DNA of 64,000 nt from CAWDXG01 sp963822115 (GCA_963822115.1 CAWGGM010000006.1:62001-126000); one strand, 5' to 3'; positions 8,956-18,537 are shown, counted from the first letter of the stretch. Translations and numbers: made by a program. The notes: a model not told the origin generated them from the sequence alone.

Positions 8956-10461
8956 ATGACCTACACCCAGCGCTTCAAGACCGGACTTGTCCTGGCATCC
9001 CTCACTGCCCTCGTGGCAGCCAGCGTCGCCGGTTGCGGCGACTACGATGGCGAGACGGCCGGCGCGGGCTATGACGCCGTCGGCCAGAAGAGCGAGTCGC
9101 TCACCTACAAGTGCGGCGTCAACAAGTACAACGGGCCGCAGGGCGCGGATGTCTCCTACTACCAGGGCAACTTCAACTGGAGCGGCAAGGGGCTGAAGTT
9201 CGGCTACGCGCGCATCAGCGACGGCGCCCCGAACACCGGCTTCAAGGATCCGGACTTCGACGCCAACTGGAAAAACATGAAGGCGAACGGCATCCTGCGC
9301 GGCGCCTACCAGTTCTTCCGCCCCGGCCAGAACGCTACCGACCAGGCCAACTACATGGTGACCAAAGTCGGCGGCAAGCTCGGCGCAGGCGACATGCCGT
9401 GCATGATCGACGTCGAGGCTACCGACGGGAAGTCCGCCTCGACCATCGTCAGCAAGATGAAGACCTGGATGTCGATCGTCGAGAGCGGCACTGGCAAAAA
9501 GCCCATCATCTACACGGGCGCCTACTTCTGGTCGGGCAACGTCGGCAACAGCGGGGCGTTCAGCAGCTACCCGCTGTGGATTGCCGCCTACGGCCCGAGC
9601 TGTCCGTCGATCCCCACGGTGTGGAGCAACTGGACCTTCTGGCAGTACTGCGACGGCCAGACCAAGTACTGCAGCAACGGCAGCGGCTTCGATCGCGACG
9701 TGTACAACGGCACGCTGTCCGCTCTGCAGAAGTTCGCCGGCGGCAGCGGCAGCGTCACGCCCTACTACGGCGCGACGTACGTGAACCAGTCGTGGCCGAT
9801 GGCCAGCACCGCGCTGAACATGAAGCCGGGCCAGACCATCGCCGCCTCCATCAAGTTCAAGAACACCGGTACCGCGAACTGGGACTCGAAGACCCGCCTC
9901 GGCACCACCAAGCCGAAGGACCGCGCCAGCGTCTTTGCCGACTCCAGCTGGCTCAACGACCACCGCGCCGCCGGCGTGACCGGCACGGTGGCACCGGGCG
10001 GCAGCTACACGTTCAAGTTCAACTTCCACGCCCCGCTCAAGACCGGCGACTACTACGAGTACTTCGGGCTGGTGGAAGAAGGCGTGGCCTGGTTCGGCGA
10101 CGCGGGTCAGGGCGGACCGGCCAACAACGTGATCGAGGCCTGGATCCACGTCGCCGGCACGCCCGTCAGCAGCGGCGGCGCAGGCGGCAGCGGCGCGGGC
10201 GGCAGCGGCGCGGGCGGCAGCAGCGCAGGCGGCAGCAGCGCAGGCGGCACGGGCGGCCTGGGCGCCGCGGGCAGCGGCGCGTTCGCGGGCGCAGGCGGCG
10301 CGGCAGGCAGCGGCAGCAACGAGGCGACCCACACCGTGGGCAGCGGCAACAACGGCGGCTGCGGCTGTCATGTCGGAGAGAGCGAGCCCGGCAACAGCCC
10401 GGCCATGCCGGTCCTCCTGCTGCTCGGCCTCGGCTGGATGATCCGTCGCCGTCGCTCGTAG
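8956..10461 (+). CDS. GH25 lysozyme with NBR1-like Ig domain and MYXO-CTERM tail
   Basis: A 501-residue secreted muramidase. ATG 8956 follows GGAGG by a good spacing and begins a signal peptide (LASLTALVAASVAGCG). Residues of about 45-260 form a GH25 domain, with GADVSYYQGNFNW at the start of the barrel and the acidic pair in MIDVEATDG, both expected for cleavage of N-acetylmuramic acid linkages. Next is an NBR1-type Ig-like domain (SIKFKNTGTANWDSKTRLG), then a Gly/Ser/Ala linker of repeated GGS units. The end carries GCGCHV, a hydrophobic helix (PVLLLLGLGWM) and RRRR, the MYXO-CTERM pattern for cell-surface anchoring in myxobacteria. A role in prey-wall or self-wall digestion is inferred. 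Confidence 0.9.
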   Translation: MTYTQRFKTGLVLASLTALVAASVAGCGDYDGETAGAGYDAVGQKSESLTYKCGVNKYNGPQGADVSYYQGNFNWSGKGLKFGYARISDGAPNTGFKDPDFDANWKNMKANGILRGAYQFFRPGQNATDQANYMVTKVGGKLGAGDMPCMIDVEATDGKSASTIVSKMKTWMSIVESGTGKKPIIYTGAYFWSGNVGNSGAFSSYPLWIAAYGPSCPSIPTVWSNWTFWQYCDGQTKYCSNGSGFDRDVYNGTLSALQKFAGGSGSVTPYYGATYVNQSWPMASTALNMKPGQTIAASIKFKNTGTANWDSKTRLGTTKPKDRASVFADSSWLNDHRAAGVTGTVAPGGSYTFKFNFHAPLKTGDYYEYFGLVEEGVAWFGDAGQGGPANNVIEAWIHVAGTPVSSGGAGGSGAGGSGAGGSSAGGSSAGGTGGLGAAGSGAFAGAGGAAGSGSNEATHTVGSGNNGGCGCHVGESEPGNSPAMPVLLLLGLGWMIRRRRS

Positions 10462-10474
10462 CCGCAGCTAACAG

Positions 10475-11383
10475 CTAGAGCACGACTTCGCTGGTGATGC
10501 GCGCGTAGACCACGCGACGGGGCGTCGCGCCGATGTCGGCCACGTCGAAGCCGAGCCCCGCGCCCTTGAAGTGCACCGAGCCACCGGGCGACGAGCCGCT
10601 GGGCAGCTGGACGCGAGCCTCCACCAGAACACAGACGCGCAGACCGTCCGCACCGGGGGGAACGCGCAGCGCGGCGCGGCGCGAGAGCTCCGCGCGCAGC
10701 CCTGCCGCCACCTTGTGCCACAGGCGCAGATCCGCGCTGGCACCCACCATGCGCACGCTCAGCACGTGGCCCTTGGCATCCGTTTCGACCACGAACGTGG
10801 CGTGCCCCTGCTGCGGCCCGAGCGTGTTGGCCACCTTCTGCGCGGCGGCGGCGACCACGCCGCCACGGAAGTGACCGTGGGCGCGATCGCGCGCCTCCAG
10901 CCCTTCGGCGAGCGCGCCGGCAGTGCGCGGCCCGTGCCGGCGCGGCTGCACGCGGTCCGGCAGCTTCGGGTGGTCGTTGCGCATCATCCAGTAGATGTCG
11001 CCGCCCAGGCCGAGGTTGACCGGACGGTGCGGCGCCGTGCCCTGCCCTGTTCCGCCCGGAGCCGGGAGCTGGCCGGGAGCCGGCGCGGCCGGCAGCTCCG
11101 CGCTCGCGCCCGGCGGCGCAACCACCACCGACGGCGCGCGCCGCGGCGCCACGTAGCTCGCGACCTTCTGCCCGGGCTCGGCGGGTGCGACCGCGGTCGC
11201 GGCCGGCGCCGCCCTGGGCTCGGGTACGGCTTGCGGCGGCGGCTCGAGCAGCTCGATGGACACCTCTTCCGGGTGCTTCGGCGCTACGGTGGCGGTGAAC
11301 GCGGGCAGCCGCGACGCCAGCACGATCAGCCCTGCGTGCAGCAGCGCCGCGGCAGCCAGGGTGCCGGCGAAGGCGCGATTCAC
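10475..11383 (-). CDS. TonB-like membrane-anchored protein
   Basis: A 302-residue protein. The best start is GTG (complement of 11381-11383) with AGGGGA upstream; a TTG six codons earlier is the alternative. Layout resembles TonB: a short cytoplasmic start, one membrane helix (AGTLAAAALLHAGLIVLA), a Pro/Ala-rich periplasmic stretch, and a C-terminal globular domain with HATFVVETDAKGHVLSVRMV, similar to the beta-hairpin of TonB family C-termini. The last 40 residues (GFDVADIGATPRRVVYARI) are not typical. It ends only 13 bases from the convergent muramidase gene. Energy transduction to an outer-membrane receptor is possible, but no ExbBD or receptor gene is nearby. Confidence 0.6.
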   Translation of the reverse strand: MNRAFAGTLAAAALLHAGLIVLASRLPAFTATVAPKHPEEVSIELLEPPPQAVPEPRAAPAATAVAPAEPGQKVASYVAPRRAPSVVVAPPGASAELPAAPAPGQLPAPGGTGQGTAPHRPVNLGLGGDIYWMMRNDHPKLPDRVQPRRHGPRTAGALAEGLEARDRAHGHFRGGVVAAAAQKVANTLGPQQGHATFVVETDAKGHVLSVRMVGASADLRLWHKVAAGLRAELSRRAALRVPPGADGLRVCVLVEARVQLPSGSSPGGSVHFKGAGLGFDVADIGATPRRVVYARITSEVVL

Positions 11384-11500
11384 GGTGTTCCCCTGGCCCA
11401 ACGCACGCGCCGACCCTACCAGATACCGCCGCGCGCGCGAGACCGACGCAAAACGCGGCGCATTTGTGACATTCCGCTCCGGGCCGGCCCAGGCTTCCGC

Positions 11501-13837
11501 TCAGGGCCCGCTGGGCGTGTGCAGGCCGCAGCGCTCGGCCATGCGCTCGGTGCCCTGACGGCGCGCGCGAGAGATCCCCGGCTCGGCGAGCCAGCGCTGG
11601 TAGGCGCTCCGGGCGATGTCAAGGTGGCCGCGCGCGCAGGCCACCACCAGTCGCATACGCAGCGCCTCGCGGCGCACGCGCGGATCGTCGATGGTGCGAC
11701 GCAGAGCCTCGTCGAGGTGCCGGGCAGCCACGGCCCAGCGGCCTTGATTGTAGAAGTTGCGCCCCAGCAGGTAGTCCGCCGTGCCGTGGACGCGGTCGGT
11801 CGCCGACCAGTGCGCGAGCGCCGCCGCGGCGACGCCCCAGTTCGTGCCAAGCCGCGGATTTCCGATGAGCAGGTCGACGATAGCGCGCCGCGCGTTCTCG
11901 CCCGACGGATCGCGCTTCACGTCGAGGCTGCGCAGGTGGTCCTCGTCGAGCACGTCGCGAGCCACCTGATCGTAACGTTCCGTCGCGCTCCGCACCCGGT
12001 CCGCCTCGAGATCGAGATCGCCCAGCGCCTCGATGCCGGCGAGCTGGTGCAGCTTCGCCGTATGCGGATCCTTCGAGATGGCCAGGTAGCGCTTGCGCGC
12101 GGCGCCCACGTCGTCCGCCCGCACATCGCAGGTGGCCAGGCCCATGCGCGCTCCGAAGTTGTCGGGATCGAGCTCGAGCAGCTCGCGGTAGTCCTTGCGC
12201 GCGCTCCGGTAGTCGTCGCTCCCGAGCGCGCTGCCGGCCTGCTGGGAGAGCTTGTCGACCCTGTGCGGGCAGCGGCGACCGAAGATGGCCGGGCGATCGA
12301 AGCGGGCCTTGGCCGCGATCATCGCTGCCGGGCTGACGGACACGCGCTCGAGCGAGCGGTGCCACTCCGACTCGAGCGCGTCGAGATCGTGACCGGTGAT
12401 GGCGGTGAGCGAAGCGCCCGCGTACCAGCGCCCGAGCGCCGAGGCCCCGTACTTGTCGTGGAACCAGCTGACGAACGCACCGGCCACCGTGTACGCGGTC
12501 GAGGCGTTCTCCCCCAGGAAACCGAGCCGGAACACCTGCGACAGCGGCGGCAGCAGCTTGAGCTCCTGCATGGCGCGGGCCCACTGCTCGAGCGTGAGAT
12601 CGGCGTCCTCGGGCGGTGCGGAAGCGACGGCGACGCCCTCGATGCGGCCCGGGTCGGGATACAGGCCGTCGAGCGGCCCGGCCACGTGGAAGGGCCCGGC
12701 GCCGAAGCTGCCGGCGATGACGTGGGCCAGCTCGTGGCCGAGCACCGGGTGCGGATACGGCGCAGCCTGCACGTACACCTCGTCGCGCCAGGGCTTGGCG
12801 ATGTACGTGTCCGAAGCGCCCATCAGCTCGCCCTTCTGCGCGGCGGACTCGAACAGGAAGACGGTGATGCGCGGCGGGCCGTGCGTGCCGAGGTAGCGCT
12901 CGATCTGCCGGACGTGCGCGTCGCACTGCCTGCCCACCAGCCGCGCGTCGCGGTCGAGGATGTTCTTCGAGTAGACGATGCGGCAGCGCTTGCTGTCGAG
13001 CTGTCGGCCGAGCGCGTTCGTGATCGAAGCGGTGGTGTTCCAGTGACCGAGCTCGGGCCCCGCTGCGGTAATGGCCAGGCTGCCGGCGGCCGCGAAGAGG
13101 CCCACCACGAACAGGCCTGGACGACCCAGGCTCCGCGGCTCGATGCGGCCGGCGTCATCGCGGCGGAGGTGCGCCATCAGCACGGCGGCCGCCACGAGCG
13201 AGCACGCGGAACCGAGCCGGTAGGTGAACATGTTCCAGGCCGCGTCGATCACGGTGTCGTAGAGCGGCCCGGAGAAGTAGCCGAAGAACGGATCGAACGC
13301 GTACACCATGGGGCTCGACACGAAGCGCCAGGCGCTGACCAGCACGCCACCGAGCGGGCCCAGAAGCCCGAGCAGCACAGCCGCGACGATGCGGAGGCGA
13401 CGGCGCTTCACGCGCGCGGCTGCGAGACCGACCACGCCGCCCCATGCGCCGCCCATGACTGCGCCCACGCCGGGGCCGAGAGCGTAGAGCTCGCTTCCGC
13501 CTCCCAGGTCGCAGAAGCCGACGCGCAGGCCGTGCAGGAGCGTTACGGCGTAGCCGAGCAAGGCCAGCGCGAGCCCCAGCGCCGCGCCGCGACCGAAGGC
13601 ATCGAACGGCTCGGGCCGGCGCGCCGACACCTCGATCGCCGCGGCGATGGCCGCCGTCGCGGGCAGCACCAGGCCCGCCGCCAGCGCCGCCTCGTATCCA
13701 GGTCCGCCGAACAGCGGCAGAAACCCGATCGCCCCGAGCAGCACGAACGCGACCAGCGCGGCAATGCGCAGCGCGATGGAGCGACGCAGAGGCGGCAGAG
13801 CGGTGTCGGAAAGGGTCAAGGCGTCCGGTCGGCGCAC
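11501..13837 (-). CDS. Polytopic membrane protein with HExxH peptidase domain and TPR-like C-terminus
   Basis: A 778-residue protein starting at GTG (complement of 13835-13837). The first ~260 residues contain several hydrophobic helices (ALRIAALVAFVLLGAIGFL and others). The middle region carries a zinc-peptidase motif at residues 368-372 (GHELAHVIAG), with IEGVAVASAPPEDADL downstream as a candidate third-ligand region, similar to peptidase MA-like proteins. The C-terminal third is helical and repetitive (DYRSARKDYRELLELDPDNFGARMG), consistent with TPR. I infer a membrane-anchored extracytoplasmic metalloprotease. The substrate is unknown. Confidence 0.65.
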   Translation of the reverse strand: MRRPDALTLSDTALPPLRRSIALRIAALVAFVLLGAIGFLPLFGGPGYEAALAAGLVLPATAAIAAAIEVSARRPEPFDAFGRGAALGLALALLGYAVTLLHGLRVGFCDLGGGSELYALGPGVGAVMGGAWGGVVGLAAARVKRRRLRIVAAVLLGLLGPLGGVLVSAWRFVSSPMVYAFDPFFGYFSGPLYDTVIDAAWNMFTYRLGSACSLVAAAVLMAHLRRDDAGRIEPRSLGRPGLFVVGLFAAAGSLAITAAGPELGHWNTTASITNALGRQLDSKRCRIVYSKNILDRDARLVGRQCDAHVRQIERYLGTHGPPRITVFLFESAAQKGELMGASDTYIAKPWRDEVYVQAAPYPHPVLGHELAHVIAGSFGAGPFHVAGPLDGLYPDPGRIEGVAVASAPPEDADLTLEQWARAMQELKLLPPLSQVFRLGFLGENASTAYTVAGAFVSWFHDKYGASALGRWYAGASLTAITGHDLDALESEWHRSLERVSVSPAAMIAAKARFDRPAIFGRRCPHRVDKLSQQAGSALGSDDYRSARKDYRELLELDPDNFGARMGLATCDVRADDVGAARKRYLAISKDPHTAKLHQLAGIEALGDLDLEADRVRSATERYDQVARDVLDEDHLRSLDVKRDPSGENARRAIVDLLIGNPRLGTNWGVAAAALAHWSATDRVHGTADYLLGRNFYNQGRWAVAARHLDEALRRTIDDPRVRREALRMRLVVACARGHLDIARSAYQRWLAEPGISRARRQGTERMAERCGLHTPSGP

Positions 13838-13920
13838 GCGCGGATGTTGTTCAGTTCAGGTCGCAGACCAGCGAAGCGAAAGCGAGTCGCGTGAGGGGGG
13901 CGCGGGGGGCGCAGCCCCAC

Positions 13921-13953
13921 GGGAGGACTACGCTGGGGGTGGGCGGGTGGGAT
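13921..13953. repeat. Dispersed intergenic repeat, copy A (short)
   Basis: The intergenic DNA between the membrane peptidase and lon contains GGGAGGACTACGCTGGG followed by TGGGCGGGTGGGA. The same core occurs at 18459-18528 and, inverted, at 30097-30236. This copy has only the core and a GC-rich flank from 13861. It lies outside genes. Confidence 0.6.
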
Positions 13954-13958
13954 ACAAA

Positions 13959-16352
13959 CTAGGGTCTGGCTTCCTGCGGCTTGGCGCGGTCGCTGTCCTC
14001 GGACTTGTCGGGCGGGGCGAGCACCAGCGGGAGGATCTGTTCCACACGGCTGACGAGGTGGACCACCAGGTCGTGCTTGATCTCGTCGGGCACTTCTTCC
14101 AGCTCGCGTTCGTTGCGAGCCGGCAGCACCACCTCGCGGATGCCCGCGCGGTGGGCGGCGAGGATCTTGTCCTTCACGCCGGGGACCGGGAGGATGCTGC
14201 CGCGCAGGGTCATCTCGCCTGTCACCGCCACGTCCGCCCTTGCCGGGACGCCGAGCAGGAGGGTGACCACGGCCACGTACATCGCCACGCCCGCGCTGGC
14301 CGCATCCCGCGACACGCCCGCGCGTGGCACGTGCAGGTGCAGATCGATCGATTTGAGCCACTCGGGGTCGAGCGACAGCTGCTCGGCGTGCGAACGCACG
14401 AACGACAGCGCCGTCGCTGCCGACTCCTTCATCACGCTGCGCAGGCTGCCAGTGACGGTGATCTCGCCCTTGCCGGGCATGCGCGTGGCCTCGACCAGCA
14501 ACAGATCGCCACCCGCCGGTGTCACCGCCAGGCCGGTCGCGACGCCGGGCGCCAGCTCGCGCTCGGCGACCTCGGGGTGATGGCGGTGCACGCCGAGCAC
14601 GCCTTCCACGTACGGGCGGTCGACCTCGACGCCTTCGACCTTCTGGCCCTCGGCAATGCGCACCGTGGCGTCACGGCAGATCGCGGCGATCTCGCGTTCC
14701 AGACCGCGCACGCCTGCCTCGCGCGTGTAGAAGTCGATGACCGCCTCCACGCCCTCGTCGGTGAAGTGGACTTGCTCCTCGGACAGCACGTGCTCCTTGA
14801 GCTGCTTGGGCACGAGGAACTTCTGCGCGATGTTGCGCTTGTCGGTGCGCGTGTAGCCCGGAACCTCGATGACCTCCATGCGGTCCTTGAGCGCCTCCGG
14901 GATGTGCTGGCGGTAGTTGGCCGTCGCCAGGAACGTGACTTCCGACAGATCGAAGGGCAGCCCGATGTAGTGATCGACGAAGGCGTCGTTCTGCTCCGGA
15001 TCGAGCACCTCGAGCAGCGCTGCCGCCGGGTCGCCGCGCACGTCCGCGCCCATCTTGTCGACCTCGTCCAGCACCAGCACCGGGTTCTTCGTGCCGACCT
15101 TCTTCAGCGCCTGGATGATGCGACCCGGCAACGCGCCGACGTAGGTGCGGCGGTGGCCGCGCACTTCCGCCTCGTCGCGCACGCCGCCGAGCGAAATGCG
15201 CGCATAGCGCCGGCCCATGGCGCGCGCGATGGAGCGGCCGAGCGAGGTCTTGCCCACGCCGGGTGGGCCGATGAAAAGCAGGATCGGACCCTTCTTGTCG
15301 CGGCGCAGCTGGCGGATCGCGCTGTACTCCACGATGCGGCGCTTGACGCGCTCGAGACCGAAGTGGTCCTCGTCCAGGCAGCGCCGCACGGCCTTCACGT
15401 CGAAGCGATCGGGCGTCGTGCGCGACCACGGCAAGTCGGCCAGCCACTCCACGTAGGTGCGCGTGACCTGGTACTCCGCCGATTGCGGCTGCATGTTCGA
15501 AAGCCGCGACAGCTGCTTGCGCGCCGCCTTGTCCGCTTCGACCGGCAGCTCGGCCCGCGCCACGCGCTCGCGCAGCTGCTCGATCTCGTCGTCCTCGGCG
15601 GCTTCGCCGAGCTCCTCGCGGATGCTGCGCATCTGCTGGCGCAGGGCGTAGTCGCGCTGCGAGCGGCTCATCTCGTCCCGCACCATGGTCGAGATCTCGC
15701 CCTTGACGCGCAGCACCTCGAACTGGCGCTCGACCATCGCCAGCACCAGCTCGACGCGCTTCTTCACGTCGAAGGCCTCCAGCACCTGCTGCCGGGTGGC
15801 GATACTCGCCTGCTCCTCCGGGAAATTGGAGGCGATCAGGTCCGCCAGTGCGCCGGGCTCGCGCACGTTGTCGAGAATTCCAGGTGTCTCCTTGGGCAGA
15901 TTGGGCATCAAGCCCAGCACCTGCCGGGTCCGCTCGCGCAGCTTCTGCCCGAGCGCGCGCAGCTCCTCGTCCGGTTCGCCGGGCTCGGGCACGCGTTCGA
16001 TGCCAGCCCGCATGTACGGCTCCAGGCCCAGCGGCTCGACCAGACTGAAGCGCCCCACGCCGTTGAGCACGACGCTGTAGTTGGAGGGGCCGAGGCGGAT
16101 CACCTTGACCACGCGCGCGATCGTTCCGATCGAGTACAGATCGTCGAAGGTCGGCTCGACGGTCTCGGCGTTCTGCTGGGTGACCACACCGACCAGAGCG
16201 CTGTCGCGCCCTGATAGCTCCTCCACGAGGCGGACGCTGCGGGGCCGACCGACATTGATCGGCACGACCGACATCGGGAAGAGCACCGAATTGCGCAAGG
16301 GCAAGACGGCAATGCGCTCCGGGGGGGTTGGGCCCGTGGACCGCGACACCAT
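13959..16352 (-). CDS. lon: ATP-dependent protease Lon
   Basis: A 797-residue Lon protease, which unfolds and degrades damaged and regulatory proteins in the cytoplasm. The chosen ATG (complement of 16350-16352) gives MVSRSTGPT and then the standard N-domain start (IAVLPLRNSVLFPMSVVPI). Domains: N-terminal substrate-binding domain to about 300; AAA+ module with Walker A GPPGVGKTS (Lys368), Walker B VLVLDEVDKMG and the Lon signature around it; C-terminal protease with Ser686 in SRDAASAG and Lys729 in GVKDK, the expected dyad. The serine motif differs from the usual KDGPSAG, replacing GP with AA, but the dyad spacing is conserved. It is divergent from a small lipoprotein gene, with 101 bases between. 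Confidence 0.95.
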   Translation of the reverse strand: MVSRSTGPTPPERIAVLPLRNSVLFPMSVVPINVGRPRSVRLVEELSGRDSALVGVVTQQNAETVEPTFDDLYSIGTIARVVKVIRLGPSNYSVVLNGVGRFSLVEPLGLEPYMRAGIERVPEPGEPDEELRALGQKLRERTRQVLGLMPNLPKETPGILDNVREPGALADLIASNFPEEQASIATRQQVLEAFDVKKRVELVLAMVERQFEVLRVKGEISTMVRDEMSRSQRDYALRQQMRSIREELGEAAEDDEIEQLRERVARAELPVEADKAARKQLSRLSNMQPQSAEYQVTRTYVEWLADLPWSRTTPDRFDVKAVRRCLDEDHFGLERVKRRIVEYSAIRQLRRDKKGPILLFIGPPGVGKTSLGRSIARAMGRRYARISLGGVRDEAEVRGHRRTYVGALPGRIIQALKKVGTKNPVLVLDEVDKMGADVRGDPAAALLEVLDPEQNDAFVDHYIGLPFDLSEVTFLATANYRQHIPEALKDRMEVIEVPGYTRTDKRNIAQKFLVPKQLKEHVLSEEQVHFTDEGVEAVIDFYTREAGVRGLEREIAAICRDATVRIAEGQKVEGVEVDRPYVEGVLGVHRHHPEVAERELAPGVATGLAVTPAGGDLLLVEATRMPGKGEITVTGSLRSVMKESAATALSFVRSHAEQLSLDPEWLKSIDLHLHVPRAGVSRDAASAGVAMYVAVVTLLLGVPARADVAVTGEMTLRGSILPVPGVKDKILAAHRAGIREVVLPARNERELEEVPDEIKHDLVVHLVSRVEQILPLVLAPPDKSEDSDRAKPQEARP

Positions 16353-16453
16353 GCCAGGACAGTAGTACGGATGGGGCGGAGGTCCAGTCCGGCCGCAGGG
16401 GGCACGGTGGAAGTCGCTCCCGCTCCGCCCCTGTGGTAATCCGCCTCCGAACC

Positions 16454-17140
16454 ATGCTGTTTCTGCGCTCGGTACGTGGCCCGCTGGTCGGGGCGCTGGT
16501 GGTCCTCGCGGCAACCACCGCCTGTAGCTCCACGCCGCCGGTCCGGAGTCCCCGCGCGGCCCTGGACGCCTACGCACAGGCATTGCGCCAGGGGCGGCTT
16601 GCCGACGCCTACGCGATGCTCAGTGACGAGGCCAAAAAGACTATTCCATTCGAGGCTTTCCAGCGCATGGTGAAGGAAAACCCCGATGAGGTGAACGACA
16701 TCACCAAGGCGCTCGAGCGGCCCGCGGGCCCTCCGCTGGTGACGGCCACTGTCACGGCGCCCGACGGCCAGACGTTGCTGCTGGTGTACGAGGACGGGCG
16801 CTGGCGCGTGGACGGGTCGGCCATCGATCTGTACAGCCAGGCCACGCCCGAGGCCGCCGTCCAGGCCTTCGTGCGGGCGTTCCGCAACAAGCGCTACGAC
16901 GTGCTGATGCGCTTCGTCCCCGACAAGAAGCGCGAGGGGCTCACGCCGGCCCTGCTCAAGAAGGCGTTCGAGGGCGAGCAGCGCGAGGAGATGGAGCGCA
17001 TCACCCAGGCGCTCCAGGCGGCGCTGCCGACCGCGCACATCGAACGCGTGGGCGACCGCGCCACCATGGCCTACGGCGCCGGCGGCACGATCGAGCTCGT
17101 GCGCCAGCACGGCGCGTGGAAGATCGAGGAACTGCAATGA
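16454..17140 (+). CDS. Small lipoprotein of unknown function upstream of hisB
   Basis: A 228-residue predicted lipoprotein. ATG 16454 begins MLFLRSVRGPLVGALVVLAA and reaches a lipobox-like TTACSS; GTG at 16434 is an alternative start. The mature part has two similar segments, DAYAQALRQGRLADAYAMLS and AVQAFVRAFRNKRYDVLMRF, each followed by a beta-rich stretch ending near GRWRVDG or AWKIEEL. This resembles tandem NTF2-like/DUF4878-type folds. Its stop codon overlaps the ATG of hisB by four bases (ATGA), so it is co-translated with the histidine genes. Why a lipoprotein heads a his operon is unclear. Confidence 0.7.
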   Translation: MLFLRSVRGPLVGALVVLAATTACSSTPPVRSPRAALDAYAQALRQGRLADAYAMLSDEAKKTIPFEAFQRMVKENPDEVNDITKALERPAGPPLVTATVTAPDGQTLLLVYEDGRWRVDGSAIDLYSQATPEAAVQAFVRAFRNKRYDVLMRFVPDKKREGLTPALLKKAFEGEQREEMERITQALQAALPTAHIERVGDRATMAYGAGGTIELVRQHGAWKIEELQ

Positions 17141-17727
17141 CGCGCCGCGCGCTGGTGGAGCGCAAGACGCGGGAGACGGACATCCGCGTCGAGCTGGACC
17201 TGGACGGCACGGGGCAGGCGTCGATCCAGACCCCCCTGCCCTTCCTGTCGCACATGGTCGAGCAGATCGCGCGGCACGGCTCGATCGATCTGGACGTGCG
17301 GGCCGAGGGCGACGTGGAAATCGACGGGCACCACACCACGGAGGATCTCGGCATCGTACTGGGCCAGGCCGTGCTGCAGGCGCTGGGCGAGCGGAGCGGC
17401 ATCCGCCGCTATGGCTCGGCCACGCTGCCCATGGACGAGGCGCTGGTGACGGCAGCCCTCGATCTGGGCGGACGGCCCTTCTTCGTGTGGCGGGTACCGC
17501 TGCCCAAGGCCAAGCTGGGCAGCTGGGACGTGGAGCTGGCGCCGGTGTTCTTCGAAGCGTTCGCGCGCAGCGCCCAGGCAAACCTGCACGTGCGCCTGCT
17601 GGAGGGCGACAATCTGCATCACATCGTCGAGATCTGCTTCAAGGCGTTCGCCCGCGCGCTGCGCCAGGCGGTGGAGCTCGATCCTCGCGTGCCCGGCATT
17701 CCCTCGACCAAGGGCACGCTGGTCTAG
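17137..17727 (+). CDS. hisB: Imidazoleglycerol-phosphate dehydratase
   Basis: A 196-residue monofunctional enzyme catalysing dehydration of imidazole glycerol phosphate to imidazole acetol phosphate, the sixth step of histidine synthesis. ATG 17137 overlaps the upstream stop. The two manganese-binding His motifs are present: DGHHTTEDLGI near residue 70 and DNLHHIVEICFKAFARAL near residue 160. FLSHMVEQIARHG is also typical. The length matches monofunctional HisB proteins, so the phosphatase domain of the enterobacterial fusion is absent. hisH follows 9 bases after the stop. Confidence 0.96.
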   Translation: MTRRALVERKTRETDIRVELDLDGTGQASIQTPLPFLSHMVEQIARHGSIDLDVRAEGDVEIDGHHTTEDLGIVLGQAVLQALGERSGIRRYGSATLPMDEALVTAALDLGGRPFFVWRVPLPKAKLGSWDVELAPVFFEAFARSAQANLHVRLLEGDNLHHIVEICFKAFARALRQAVELDPRVPGIPSTKGTLV

Positions 17728-17736
17728 GAAACAGCG

Positions 17737-18369
17737 ATGCTCGCCGTCGTCGTCGACACCGGGCTCGGCAATCTGCGTTCGGTCGAGAAGGCCGTCGAGA
17801 CAGCCGCGGCCGACCAGGACGTGCCGATCGAGGTGCTTCGCTCCGGGCGTCCGGAGGACGTGCGGCGCGCCGACCGCGTGATCGTGCCGGGACAGGGCGG
17901 TTTCCGCGACGCTGCGGCGGCGCTGGGCGGCGGCATCGGCGAGTCGGTGCTCGAGCGCATCCAGGCCGGCGTGCCCTATCTCGGCATCTGCCTGGGCCTG
18001 CAGATCCTGTTCGAGGGCAGCGACGAGGCACCCGAAGCGCGGGGCCTCGGGCTGTTTCGAGGGCGCGTCGAGCGGCTCGTGGGCGGCGAAGGCGTCAAGA
18101 TCCCGCACATGGGATGGAACCAGCTCGAGCTCGTGAACGGGGGGCATCCCTGCCTGGAAGCGGCGGGTGGCGAGGGAGCCTGGGTGTACTTCGTGCACTC
18201 GTATCACGCGGTGCCGACCGATCGCTCGCTGCTCCGCGCCGTGTGCCGCTACGGAACGAACACCGTCACCGCCGCGGTCGCACGCGACAACGTACTGGCG
18301 ACCCAATTCCACCCGGAAAAGAGCCAGCGCGCCGGCCTCGCGCTGCTCGGGCGATTTCTCGAGGGCTGA
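17737..18369 (+). CDS. hisH: Imidazole glycerol phosphate synthase glutaminase subunit
   Basis: A 210-residue class I glutamine amidotransferase that supplies ammonia to HisF for imidazole ring closure. The family layout is complete: VVDTGLGNLRSVEKA at the start, VPGQGGFRDA, the nucleophile Cys in LGICLGLQILFEGS, IPHMGWNQLE, YFVHSYHAVP and the catalytic His-Glu in TQFHPEKSQRAGL. It follows hisB closely and precedes hisA after a 168-base spacer that contains a dispersed repeat. HisF, its obligate partner, is not in the window. Confidence 0.95.
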   Translation: MLAVVVDTGLGNLRSVEKAVETAAADQDVPIEVLRSGRPEDVRRADRVIVPGQGGFRDAAAALGGGIGESVLERIQAGVPYLGICLGLQILFEGSDEAPEARGLGLFRGRVERLVGGEGVKIPHMGWNQLELVNGGHPCLEAAGGEGAWVYFVHSYHAVPTDRSLLRAVCRYGTNTVTAAVARDNVLATQFHPEKSQRAGLALLGRFLEG

Positions 18370-18458
18370 AGAAGAGCGATGATCGCAGCTGCATCACGTT
18401 CGAGTACCTACGAAAGCGCCCGCGAGCGACAGCGAGCCCGCGTCGAGCGAAGCGAGGC

Positions 18459-18528
18459 GCGTCGGGGTGCTCGAGGGGCGGTGAGCCCGCTCGAGGAGGA
18501 CTACGGCGGGGGCGGGTGGATGGGAGGA
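18459..18528. repeat. Dispersed intergenic repeat, copy B
   Basis: The 168-base gap between hisH and hisA carries GTCGGGGTGCTCGAGGGGCG, then GTGAGCCCGCTCGAGGAGG and ACTACGGCGGGGGCGGGTGG. Both blocks occur in reverse complement between 30097 and 30236 in a separate intergenic region, and the second block occurs at 13921-13953. The upstream flank (18410-18458) is also rich in GCGAGCGA/CGAAGCGAGG units. It lies inside the his operon, so it is probably transcribed. Confidence 0.65.
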
Positions 18529-18537
18529 AGACGATAG

